Below are positions 35,022 to 43,261 of a DNA stretch of 64,000 nucleotides, in pieces (the stretch's first letter is position 1; every line of letters begins with the position of its first letter). Source of the stretch: UBA6120 sp964639215. Its GTDB lineage: Bacteria; Bacillota_I; Bacilli_A; RFN20; CAG-826. The translations under genes were made by a program, and so were the position numbers. Location: contig CAZXCV010000006.1 of the NCBI GenBank assembly GCA_964639215.1, positions 1 to 64,000 on the forward strand, written 5' to 3'. The notes beneath the pieces are model-generated. The model did not search any database. It had not been told where the DNA came from and saw only the letters and a list, made by a program, of their open reading frames with translations.

Positions 35022-36208
35022 CGTTTGAACATAACGCGTTCGCTGCTAAACATTCTTATGAGTAACAAGGCGAATAAACCCGCATATGCAATTGAAGATA
35101 AACCAGCAATCGCAACATTAAGCCACGATGTATTAAACGAGAAAATGCCCACCAACGCCTGTGTTGGCCCATAAATTGGAATTAGATATAATAAAGCGCT
35201 CATTGCTGCTCCATTTCCAAACATCGTCGTAATACCAATGAGCAATGTCACAATCATAAACGGCATCGCTAATGCACTAGCTTCCTTAACTGATTTTGAA
35301 TAGGCTGATAAAATCGCCAAAAATGAAACAATCAATAAGACGATTGAGACGATCAAAAAGATAATCCCCAAATAATCGATCACAAATAAATAATCAAATG
35401 CTCCTTGCGTTGCTTCACCTTGCATCCCCATAATTTTCGGAAGCGATAAAATCGTCCCAAGAAAACTTGATACGGCTGCCAGTGACGCCAATAACGATAA
35501 AGCAACAATTTTGCCGATGGCCAATTCGTGACGTTTTATCGGTGTTACAAGCAGTGTCGCAATCGTGCCCCGTTCTTTCTCTCCAGCAATTGATTCTGGG
35601 GTGACTGCAAGACATCCAGAAAATAGGAACGACAAAATCAAGAACGGCAAAATCATTGATAACATCATGCCAAGTGTGTCTGCTTCACTGGCTAAATCAT
35701 AATCTAAATCACTGTCGTGATTGAAATTAATGACATTGCTAAGACTGACTTCATAAGCATCGATTAAACCACCAATTAGATAGTAGGCCTTTTGTGATTC
35801 TGGCTTCGTTGAGTTATAGAACACGCTAATGTCTGGTGCTAAAGCTCCCGAGGTTATCGCATCATCAACTAATTGATCAAAATCAGTAGGAAAGACCATC
35901 AAGATATCAATATCTTTATTTTCGATTTCAGTTTTAATATCGTTGATGTCTGCTTCAGTTACTTCGGTAATTTCTAGTGACATTTCGCTCGTGGTTAATA
36001 ATGTATCAATGCTTACAGGTAGATTCACAACTTTCACGATTGGCACATAGGTTGGATCGCCATCAAATCGTCCAATCAGTGCGTCGCCCATAATCGAATA
36101 AATGCCATAAATCATAAGACCTGGAAGTATTAGAGTGGTCAAAACAAGGCGCATATCCTTAAAAAAGCGATGGAGTTCTTTTTTAATAATTGTCATGATG
36201 TTTTTCAT
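35018..36208 (-). CDS. ABC transporter permease, NatB-like
   Basis: 396 aa ABC-2 type permease: one N-terminal membrane segment (~residues 20-45), a large extracytoplasmic domain (~50-175) and five or so C-terminal segments including SIAGEKERGTIATLLVTPIKRHELAIGKI, the usual cytosolic loop of these exporters. Similar in architecture to NatB, partner of NatA in sodium extrusion, though related pairs export other ions or drugs. Start overlaps the ATPase stop (ATGA). Its last bases form part of the htpG CIRCE operator. Confidence 0.82.
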   Translation of the reverse strand: MKNIMTIIKKELHRFFKDMRLVLTTLILPGLMIYGIYSIMGDALIGRFDGDPTYVPIVKVVNLPVSIDTLLTTSEMSLEITEVTEADINDIKTEIENKDIDILMVFPTDFDQLVDDAITSGALAPDISVFYNSTKPESQKAYYLIGGLIDAYEVSLSNVINFNHDSDLDYDLASEADTLGMMLSMILPFLILSFLFSGCLAVTPESIAGEKERGTIATLLVTPIKRHELAIGKIVALSLLASLAAVSSFLGTILSLPKIMGMQGEATQGAFDYLFVIDYLGIIFLIVSIVLLIVSFLAILSAYSKSVKEASALAMPFMIVTLLIGITTMFGNGAAMSALLYLIPIYGPTQALVGIFSFNTSWLNVAIAGLSSIAYAGLFALLLIRMFSSERVMFKR

Positions 36209-36981
36209 AATGTGCGCCCCATTTGTTCTTCATACAACTCAAAGAAAACATCTTCAAGCGGCCGACCATCGCATACATCACCCAATGTTCCTTCTTTAAT
36301 TAAGCGCCCATCGATAATGATGCCGACATCCGTGCAAATTCGTTCGACTAAACTAAAAATGTGCGTCGAAACAATAATCGTCTTGCCACGACTTTTTAAT
36401 TCAAGGAGAAAATCAGTCACTATCTTCGCTGTCAAAACATCGAGACCATTCGTCGGTTCATCAAAAATAATAAAATCCGGATCGTGAACAAGTGAGATTG
36501 CCAGCGAAGCTTTCTGTTTCATACCTGTTGATAGATTAGCAACTTTAACCTCGCTGAAGGCATCGATGCCAAAGCGATTGAATAATTCCTTCTGACGCTT
36601 TTTGGCAAGATCTTCAGGAACTTGATGTAACTTTGCAAAAAATCTAAACAAATAACTTGGACTAAAGAAATCTTCAAGTTTTAGTTCGCTTGTCAAAAAT
36701 CCAATCTTCCCACGAACTAAATCGGGTTCCAATTTAACTGAATGACCAAAGACAGTTGCATCGCCCTGATCAGCTTTTATTAGTGTTGCGATAATGCGTA
36801 GGGCTGTCGTTTTACCCGCTCCATTAGGACCGAGTAAGCCATATATTTGCCCAGGAAAAATCTGAAATGAGACACCACTTAGAGCTTTTACGAGTGGGGT
36901 GTGCAGATTTAGTAATTTTTGCTGTTTTCGATTGAGACTGAATGATTTATAAAGGTTATTAACTTCAAGAACCGGTTTCAT
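36205..36981 (-). CDS. ABC transporter ATP-binding protein, NatA-like
   Basis: About 258 aa. Walker A GPNGAGKTT near residues 51-59, signature LSTGMKQKASLAISL, Walker B FIIFDEPTNGLD, and switch His in STHIF. Features of the NatA/CcmA drug and ion exporter class. The GAGGT ribosome site 7 bases before the ATG at 36981 decides the start; an earlier ATG at 37017 would place that site inside the gene. Forms an exporter with the permease downstream. Confidence 0.85.
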   Translation of the reverse strand: MKPVLEVNNLYKSFSLNRKQQKLLNLHTPLVKALSGVSFQIFPGQIYGLLGPNGAGKTTALRIIATLIKADQGDATVFGHSVKLEPDLVRGKIGFLTSELKLEDFFSPSYLFRFFAKLHQVPEDLAKKRQKELFNRFGIDAFSEVKVANLSTGMKQKASLAISLVHDPDFIIFDEPTNGLDVLTAKIVTDFLLELKSRGKTIIVSTHIFSLVERICTDVGIIIDGRLIKEGTLGDVCDGRPLEDVFFELYEEQMGRTL

Positions 36982-37009
36982 GATACTTACCTCACTCTTT
37001 AGTGTTAAC

Positions 37010-37552
37010 TTATTCATCGTTTGCTTCTCGTTTAATCGTGTTCATGCCTACGCGTGTGATGACATATTTAATGATTGGAAATTGAATTATGAAAGAAAGT
37101 GTCATATTGAGGTTTTTAATAATTAAATCCGCCCATTGGCCACCGATTAGTTGCGCTAGTGGGATGCGCACGAGTGTTGGAACATATAATTGTAGGAAGA
37201 AAACGGTGATGACCATGACAATATATAATAGTCCACTTAACCATATATTATTCGTTGCCCTGAATGTCACCTTACGTTGCATAAAAAAATTGAATGTTTG
37301 GGAAATGGCAAACGACAAGGCAAACGAGAGAAAGGCGGTAAGTCCTCCATTTGCAATCGAATAATCGAGTAACCACCAATTGAAGACAATCTGCCGGAAA
37401 GATGTAAACACCAAATAATTGAACAAAGCGAAAGTGCCCAAATCGACCAATGTGGTCAGCATGCTCATTAATGTGAATAGGATGAATTGAACCCAGGTTT
37501 TCTTTCTTGCCTGGTTGAACCTTACACCGAAGTTTTCCTTTTTATTTGTCAT
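37010..37552 (-). CDS. GtrA-like family membrane protein
   Basis: 180 aa, four membrane segments in the GtrA pattern, with the typical FNFFMQRKVTFR motif after the second segment. GtrA proteins are thought to flip or help transfer polyprenol-linked sugars in surface glycan assembly. It follows the MATE gene by 3 bases. A match to glycan assembly would fit with the polysaccharide region elsewhere in the window, but no partner glycosyltransferase is adjacent. Confidence 0.75.
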   Translation of the reverse strand: MTNKKENFGVRFNQARKKTWVQFILFTLMSMLTTLVDLGTFALFNYLVFTSFRQIVFNWWLLDYSIANGGLTAFLSFALSFAISQTFNFFMQRKVTFRATNNIWLSGLLYIVMVITVFFLQLYVPTLVRIPLAQLIGGQWADLIIKNLNMTLSFIIQFPIIKYVITRVGMNTIKREANDE

Positions 37553-37555
37553 CGG

Positions 37556-39064
37556 TCACTCAGTGGCTACCACAGGCTCAGGTTTACGTTTAAACTCCCG
37601 TGATGTCTGTTTGGTAATATCTTTCTGCCAATCGGCGCGATGATAGACAATAAACGCAATGATTGCCCGAATAATCTCGATAAATCGATCGATGATAAAA
37701 ACAAAAATCATCAGGTTAATCTGGAGGCCAAACGCTTTAAACATTGACTGTAGAAATTGGCTATTCGTCATAATGTTTGGAAACACGAACACGAATAAGG
37801 TAATAATCGGAGCTTTAATCAATAAGTAAGGAATGTTTGTAATAAAGATCGGAGATTTCGTATATCCACCAGCACGAGTAATAAAAATAACGTTAATTGA
37901 ATAAAATAAGAATGGTAAGGCCAGCGCTTGTAAGATCATCGTCACCGCTAATAACTGATTGGCCGCAGCGTCAAATGAAAACATTACTTGAATAAGCGGA
38001 ATAAGACTGACCATGATGATTACCGTCACAAAACTCATCATCAAAATGTAACCAATCTGCCACCTGGCATTTCGTTTTGCCTCTTCAATTTTGCCGGCGC
38101 CAAGTCGCGATCCAACCATAATTGCGGCAGCTGTGCCCATGCCGCCAATAAAAGCAAAAATGAGATCAACAACACGCGTTGACAAATTGATCGCCGCAAT
38201 GTTTGAGGCATTGCCAAGCTCGACACGCGAATAAACAAAAAACATATAAACTGCCAACCCTTCGGTCAATGCCTGAGCGAGTACCATTGGCCAGCCTTTT
38301 CTAAGAATATTTGTTGAAAATGAGCGTGGGATTGTAAATAGCTCCGTAAAACTGCCATAAAATTCAGGTTTGTATCTGAAATAGAAAATCAAGAGGACGG
38401 CTAGTTCAACGCTTCGAGATATCAGTGTGGCGACGGCCGCACCAATAACACCCATACCGAGTGGGTAGATAAAAATATAATTTAAAATCAAGTTACATAG
38501 CGCCGCAAAGCCACTTGAAATGAGCGGAATCGTCGTCTTTTTAATGGCGCGGAGACAGAATGAGATAGCAACGCTCAGCGAGTAAGGAATAAATGTCCAG
38601 GCAACGATTGCTAAATATTTAGTACCAAGATCAAGCATTTCTTGACCCGAACCAACACCGGTCGAGAAGAAATAAATTATTTCTTGGCGAAAAAAGAAAC
38701 CTAGAATAAGTGAACCAAGTCCAAAACCAATTGTTAACTTAAGACATAGTCCAAACACTTTTTTCATGGCTTCTTTATTATTAGCACCAAAATATTGAGC
38801 AATAAAAATCGTGCAAGAAATTGCTAGTAAGATCATCACGTTTTCAAATGTCGTCATATACCGCCCGGCAATCATGACTGCCGCTGCCGATATTTCACTA
38901 CCGCCACTACCAAACATTTCATTGCCCCAGCGTCCAATCATTGCCGAATCCATCAGGTTGACACTCGCTGAAATCAATTGTTGCAGGGCAATCGGAAAAG
39001 CAACGAAAAACATCTCTTTGTAAAATTCTTTGTTACCAATATAACGTTTGAAAAAAGCTTTCAT
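37556..39064 (-). CDS. MATE family efflux transporter
   Basis: 502 aa, 12 membrane segments. The N-terminal FFVAFPIALQQLISASVNLMDSAMIGRWG and the repeat in the second half (GWPMVLAQALTEGLAVYMFF) are typical of the NorM/DinF multidrug and toxin extrusion family; PNKxxxY-like exchange residues cannot be assigned safely. Substrate unknown. The start has no clear Shine-Dalgarno; a TACAAT lies 14 bases before the ATG, so the leader would be short. Likely cotranscribed with the GtrA-like gene. Confidence 0.88.
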   Translation of the reverse strand: MKAFFKRYIGNKEFYKEMFFVAFPIALQQLISASVNLMDSAMIGRWGNEMFGSGGSEISAAAVMIAGRYMTTFENVMILLAISCTIFIAQYFGANNKEAMKKVFGLCLKLTIGFGLGSLILGFFFRQEIIYFFSTGVGSGQEMLDLGTKYLAIVAWTFIPYSLSVAISFCLRAIKKTTIPLISSGFAALCNLILNYIFIYPLGMGVIGAAVATLISRSVELAVLLIFYFRYKPEFYGSFTELFTIPRSFSTNILRKGWPMVLAQALTEGLAVYMFFVYSRVELGNASNIAAINLSTRVVDLIFAFIGGMGTAAAIMVGSRLGAGKIEEAKRNARWQIGYILMMSFVTVIIMVSLIPLIQVMFSFDAAANQLLAVTMILQALALPFLFYSINVIFITRAGGYTKSPIFITNIPYLLIKAPIITLFVFVFPNIMTNSQFLQSMFKAFGLQINLMIFVFIIDRFIEIIRAIIAFIVYHRADWQKDITKQTSREFKRKPEPVVATE

Positions 39065-39140
39065 GATAGTTCCGAATTATTGTATGTTAAAATCATTGTT
39101 TTTTAAATACTCGGACCATTAAATCGCTTTATTAAATAAA

Positions 39141-39165
39141 AAAAGCGCTCGTGTTGAGCGCTTTT
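39141..39165 (-). terminator. intrinsic terminator of hsp20
   Basis: 10-bp stem AAAAGCGCTC/GAGCGCTTTT with a five-base loop; on the minus strand it is followed by a long T-run. It closes the hsp20 transcript. Confidence 0.85.
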
Positions 39166-39177
39166 GCTTCCCAGTGG

Positions 39178-39609
39178 CTATTCAATCGCAATTTTGTGCT
39201 TTGTTTCTTCCTTTTCAGGTACTGTCTTTGGGACTGATAAGGTTAGGACCCCGTCTTCTAATTTTGCTTTAATATCCGGTTGTTTTATATCCTCGCCGAC
39301 ATAGAATGAGCGACAAGCTGAGCGGTAGTAGCGTTCGCGACGCACGTAATTAACGGTTTGATCATCGTGCTCATCTTTTTGCTCAGCTGTAATCGTTAAA
39401 TATCCATTTTCAAGAGCGATATCGACATTTTCTTTAGGAATACCCGGAACATTAATGACTAATTCAAATGTCTTTTCAGTTTCTTTGATGTCCGTTTGTA
39501 ATCCTTGTGTCATCCAATTACCACTGCGACGATTACGAAATGGATCGAGCGGGAAGAGATCTTCAAAGATCGAGCCAGGGGTTAAAAGATTGAATTTTTT
39601 GTCTAACAT
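39178..39609 (-). CDS. Hsp20 / alpha-crystallin family small heat-shock protein
   Basis: 143 aa. The alpha-crystallin domain spans about residues 38-130: LVINVPGIPKENVDIALENG, ITAEQKDE, the AxLxxGVLTLxVPK C-terminal signature (KLEDGVLTLSVPKT) and a final IAIE. The N terminus includes FEDLFPLDPF. Holds unfolding proteins in solution during heat stress. Controlled by a CIRCE operator whose arms and spacer are identical in 24 bases to the htpG one, unlike B. subtilis where hsp20 genes follow other systems. Confidence 0.93.
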   Translation of the reverse strand: MLDKKFNLLTPGSIFEDLFPLDPFRNRRSGNWMTQGLQTDIKETEKTFELVINVPGIPKENVDIALENGYLTITAEQKDEHDDQTVNYVRRERYYRSACRSFYVGEDIKQPDIKAKLEDGVLTLSVPKTVPEKEETKHKIAIE

Positions 39610-39660
39610 ATATTTGTTCCTCCTTAGTTATTCTACGGCGCTTTCTTTAAGCGCAACATT

Positions 39661-39688
39661 ATTGTAGCACACATTTTGGCACTGTCAA
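39661..39688 (-). promoter_or_regulatory. sigma-A promoter of hsp20
   Basis: TTGACA (39688-39683), 16-base spacer, TACAAT (39666-39661) preceded by TGC (extended -10). The same layout as the htpG promoter. Confidence 0.8.
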
Positions 39689-39702
39689 GTAATGAGTGCT
39701 AA
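39676..39702. promoter_or_regulatory. CIRCE operator (HrcA binding site) of hsp20
   Basis: TTGGCACTG - TCAAGTAAT - GAGTGCTAA; one arm is perfect, the other has two changes. It overlaps the hsp20 -35 box. Confidence 0.85.
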
Positions 39703-39830
39703 TTTTAGAACTATTGCGTTCATGTCGTTGTTTTTCCTTGTAAAAATTTTTTTAAAGTTCGATTTCCAATAAATTAGCACGGCATTTTGTTTATTCGGTA
39801 GAGCCATAAACGCTCGAAAGGAGAAATATC

Positions 39831-40730
39831 ATGAAACACAAACTATTAGGGAAAATCATCGTCGCGATGTCTGCGACTTTATTGTTGGCTTCTTGCACAT
39901 TTTCAAGTGCGGTACCGATTGAGGAAGATCTCGCATACATCACCGTTGAGATTAATCCTGGTTTTGGAATAATGGTCAACGAACAATATCATGTCACTTA
40001 TGCCCACGCCTTGAACGCTGATGGTGAAATGATAATGCTTCAAAAGCAATTAGAGGGTAAAACACTTGAAGATGCGATTGAAGAAATTGTCAATGAAACA
40101 ATTGCTTTGGAATTTGTCACGACCACAAGTGAAAATGTGACCGTTGACATCGATGTCATCAGCAATCAGACAACACTGCAAAATCAAGTACGAAGTCAAG
40201 TCATAGAAAGAATAGGTAATGAATTTTCAGGCAACATGATTCAAGTTCAAACACGTACACGAACCTACACAGAAAACGAACTTGAAGCAGCCGAAGCCAA
40301 AGGAACGACACCCTTAAAATTAAAATTAGTTCAACAAGCAATGTTAGGAAATAATGATTTATTGGAAGAAGAAGCGCTAGCATTATCTGAAAAAGCTTTA
40401 TTAAATAAAGCAAGAAATGGTGCGATCAACATGAAGAAAATCGCCTCATCATTAGGAGCCGAATTTATTGAAGCTCGCCAAGCAATTCAAGACGAGTATC
40501 TTCCACAAATTCATGAATTACAAACAGCGATTGCTGCCGCCATTACTAATAGTGAAGATCCGCAGGATTTACAGACCGAACTCATTGCCTTGCGTCAAGA
40601 GATGGTAGCTGAAATTCAAACACTAGTCACCGAATATCGCCAGCAATCCGTCCAAGCCCGTGAGAATTGGCAAATCGAAGCTAACAATCGTAAAGGTGGG
40701 TCGCAATCTAGCCAAGGTAGCAATCGTTAA
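39831..40730 (+). CDS. lipoprotein with RsgI-type anti-sigma ectodomain-like region
   Basis: 299 aa. Signal peptide with lipobox LLASC, Cys22 lipidated. The next ~70 residues (AYITVEINPGFGIMVNEQYHV and LNADGEMIMLQKQLEGKTLEDAIEEI) closely follow the extracytoplasmic domain of RsgI-type anti-sigma factors, including the Asn-Pro that is a self-cleavage site in RsgI proteins. The rest is helical, with likely coiled coil at residues ~200-285, and a Ser/Gly/Gln tail. It lacks the N-terminal cytosolic anti-sigma domain and the central membrane span, and no sigma factor gene is adjacent. GGAG before the ATG. Function unknown; may be a sensor or wall-linked domain adapted to a lipid anchor. Confidence 0.65.
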   Translation: MKHKLLGKIIVAMSATLLLASCTFSSAVPIEEDLAYITVEINPGFGIMVNEQYHVTYAHALNADGEMIMLQKQLEGKTLEDAIEEIVNETIALEFVTTTSENVTVDIDVISNQTTLQNQVRSQVIERIGNEFSGNMIQVQTRTRTYTENELEAAEAKGTTPLKLKLVQQAMLGNNDLLEEEALALSEKALLNKARNGAINMKKIASSLGAEFIEARQAIQDEYLPQIHELQTAIAAAITNSEDPQDLQTELIALRQEMVAEIQTLVTEYRQQSVQARENWQIEANNRKGGSQSSQGSNR

Positions 40731-40755
40731 TAATTATTTGTTTGATAAAGTTAAG

Positions 40756-40771
40756 CCTCTCATCTGAGAGG
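40756..40771 (+). terminator. intrinsic terminator
   Basis: 6-bp stem CCTCTC/GAGAGG, loop ATCT, followed by five T residues; closes the RsgI-like lipoprotein transcript. Confidence 0.75.
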
Positions 40772-40860
40772 TTTTTCTTATGATTGTCATACCCTTGTTC
40801 AGTGTATCTTTTGCTTGATTCACAATGTTCGGGTAAAATAACTTTAATTGGGGCATGTAT

Positions 40861-41853
40861 ATGAAAACAATTATCAACAATTTGTTAAATCCACGTTACA
40901 ACCTGGCACTTGAAGAGTACGTTTTAAAATATCTCGATACGAACGAAGACTTCGTGTTACTTTGGCAAAATGCAAATAGCGTCATCATCGGCCGTAATCA
41001 AAACACGATTGAGGAAGTGAACGCCACCTATGTTCAAAGTCATCAAGTCAATGTCGTTCGGCGCATTACTGGTGGTGGCGCCGTATATCACGATTTAGGT
41101 AATTTGAACTTTTCATTTATCACAACCTCAGAACGTAACAGCGTCAATAACTATCGCAAATTTATTGATCCCGTTGTTGCCGCGTTAAATTCTTTTGGTG
41201 TACCGGCAATGTTTTCAGGTCGCAATGACATCGTTGTCGATGGTATGAAAATATCAGGCAATGCCCAAGCCTATCATAAAAAACGAATGCTTCATCATGG
41301 TACGATTTTATTTGATGCGGACTTATCAATGATTTTCAATGTCCTCGATGTCAAGCCTGATAAGATCGCCTCGAAAGGGATAAAGAGTAATCGCGCTCGC
41401 GTCACCAATATCAAACCCTATCTCAAAGAATCAATCACAATAGAGCAATTTAAAAATCGCTTGCTTAGTTACTTATTGGGAAGTGAGGACATTTCTCGCC
41501 ACATATATATGCTGACGGCAACCGACCAACAAAAGATTAACGAATTAATGGATGCTCGTTATAACACTTGGGAATGGAACTATGGTGAGTCACCAGCATT
41601 TACGATTGAACGTCATGGTCGTTATGAAGGTGGTGGTATTTCTGTTAAGTTAAATGTCATCGATGGTCATATTGACGCCATTAAAATATATGGTGATTTT
41701 TTGGGTGTTGAAGACATCACAAAACTCGAACAATACCTCATCGGCAAGCGTTTTGAAAAACTTGAATTAGCCAATGTTTTATCGAACATCAACCTCGATG
41801 ATTATTTGTTAAAGATTTCTAAAGATGACTTGCTTAATTGTCTCTTTAAGTAA
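40861..41853 (+). CDS. lplA: lipoate--protein ligase
   Basis: About 330 aa. Attaches free lipoate, via lipoyl-AMP, to the lipoyl domain of E2. The catalytic core is clear: RYNLALEEYVL near the N terminus, RRITGGGAVYHDLGNLNFSF (lipoate/ATP site) near residue 70, the GNAQAYHKKRMLHHGTILFDADL lysine-containing block, and a C-terminal accessory domain from ~250. The ATG at 40861 is preferred over one six bases upstream because GGGG lies 7 bases before it. It converges on the PDH operon, whose E2 is its likely substrate. Confidence 0.92.
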   Translation: MKTIINNLLNPRYNLALEEYVLKYLDTNEDFVLLWQNANSVIIGRNQNTIEEVNATYVQSHQVNVVRRITGGGAVYHDLGNLNFSFITTSERNSVNNYRKFIDPVVAALNSFGVPAMFSGRNDIVVDGMKISGNAQAYHKKRMLHHGTILFDADLSMIFNVLDVKPDKIASKGIKSNRARVTNIKPYLKESITIEQFKNRLLSYLLGSEDISRHIYMLTATDQQKINELMDARYNTWEWNYGESPAFTIERHGRYEGGGISVKLNVIDGHIDAIKIYGDFLGVEDITKLEQYLIGKRFEKLELANVLSNINLDDYLLKISKDDLLNCLFK

Positions 41854-41855
41854 AA

Positions 41856-41874
41856 AAACCGGCAAATCCGGTTT
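41856..41874. terminator. bidirectional intrinsic terminator
   Basis: 7-bp stem AAACCGG/CCGGTTT, five-base loop, T-run on both sides as read on each strand; closes lplA (plus) and the pyruvate dehydrogenase operon (minus). Confidence 0.8.
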
Positions 41875-41880
41875 CTTTTT

Positions 41881-43254
41881 TTAAATATGAATTGGTTTAT
41901 TTACGATTCCGTGCGTGACTTCGTGGATCATTTCCGATAATGATGGGTGTGGATGAATCGTCGCCACAATTTCTTCGGCGGTCGCTTCCATCACCATCGC
42001 TAGTGATGCCTCAGTAATCATTTCCGTCGCTGAAGCTGCAAAAATGTGCACGCCAAGTATCTCACCATATTTGCGATCGACGATGATTTTTACAAGACCG
42101 TCTTTTTCATTTTCCGCCAGCGCTTTGCCATTAGCGACCAAGGGAAAGGTCGAAACTTTATAGTCCAGTTCTTGGGCCTTGGCATCTTGTTCTGTCATTC
42201 CTACCTGGGCGATTTCTGGGAAGGTATATATACCTGCGGGAATAATTTTAAAATCGAGCGGATGTTCAATCCCGTGAATATGTTCAACCGCGACAATTCC
42301 TTCACGCGAAGCAACATGAGCGAGCATGTGAAATCCAAGGACATCACCAATCGCATAAACATCAGCAACCGATGTCCGCATCAAGTTATCAACCTTAATC
42401 CCAGTTTTCGACATTGCTAAATTGAGCTTTTCATAACCCTTAGTGTTTGGGCGCATGCCTGTCGCTAGTAAGATTAGATCAGCTTCAAGTCTTGTTTCGA
42501 CACCGCCTTTATTGCAGACAATGCCAGTATCCGTAATTTCCACAATATTGGCGCCGGTGATTAAGGCAACACCATCTTGAACAATTTTTTTGAGGAAGAG
42601 ATTTCGGATTTCATCGTCGACCGTCACTAATGGTGTTGCCTCTCGTTCTAAGACTTTAACGTGGACACCTAACGTATTGAAGATTGTCGCAAACTCCATA
42701 CCGATAACGCCACCACCAATAACAATTAGCGATTTTGGTAATGTTGTTTTGGTAAGAATCTCTTTGCTTGTAACAACAAACCCTTTTTCATAGGCATCTT
42801 TTAAACCTTTGATTGGGGGAAAGGCCGGGCTCGCCCCTGTCGCAATAATGAGTTTATTCGTTTCAAGCTGTTCATTATTAACGAGTACATGATGGGCATC
42901 AATTGCTTCAGCATAACCTTCATAAACAGTCACACCATTTTTCTTTAATAAACCACGAACGCCACCAGTAAGTTTTTTGACAATTCCATCTTTTCTTTGC
43001 ACCATCTTCGGGTAATCGATGTTAACTTGGTCAAAATCAAGATTAATTCCATAATCATCACTATGTTTTAAGGTGTCATAAACCTTCGCGCTTTTAAGCA
43101 TCGCTTTGGTCGGGATGCAACCCCAATTAAGGCAAACCCCACCAACAGCTTCTCTTTCAATTAGGGCGACCGACATTCCTAACTGTGCCGCTTTAATTGC
43201 CGCCACATAACCGCCGGGTCCACCCCCAATAATTGTTACATCATATTTTTTCAT
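41881..43254 (-). CDS. pdhD: dihydrolipoyl dehydrogenase (E3)
   Basis: 457 aa FAD enzyme that reoxidises dihydrolipoyl-E2 and makes NADH. FAD motif GGGPGG (10-15), redox disulphide Cys41-Cys46 in GGVCLNWGC, NAD motif near residue 175, second FAD block YAIGDV, and the active His in the HPHPSLSE block at the C terminus. Last gene of the pyruvate dehydrogenase operon; no lipoyl domain is fused to it, unlike E3 of several Mollicutes. Confidence 0.95.
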   Translation of the reverse strand: MKKYDVTIIGGGPGGYVAAIKAAQLGMSVALIEREAVGGVCLNWGCIPTKAMLKSAKVYDTLKHSDDYGINLDFDQVNIDYPKMVQRKDGIVKKLTGGVRGLLKKNGVTVYEGYAEAIDAHHVLVNNEQLETNKLIIATGASPAFPPIKGLKDAYEKGFVVTSKEILTKTTLPKSLIVIGGGVIGMEFATIFNTLGVHVKVLEREATPLVTVDDEIRNLFLKKIVQDGVALITGANIVEITDTGIVCNKGGVETRLEADLILLATGMRPNTKGYEKLNLAMSKTGIKVDNLMRTSVADVYAIGDVLGFHMLAHVASREGIVAVEHIHGIEHPLDFKIIPAGIYTFPEIAQVGMTEQDAKAQELDYKVSTFPLVANGKALAENEKDGLVKIIVDRKYGEILGVHIFAASATEMITEASLAMVMEATAEEIVATIHPHPSLSEMIHEVTHGIVNKPIHI

Positions 43255-43261
43255 CGCTAAC

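Noticed and set aside
37556..39064. MATE protein as the flippase of the polysaccharide region
   Set aside because: It lies 26 kb away with an ABC exporter and a GtrA-like gene, and its N terminus is of the drug-exporter type; no evidence for a Wzx role.
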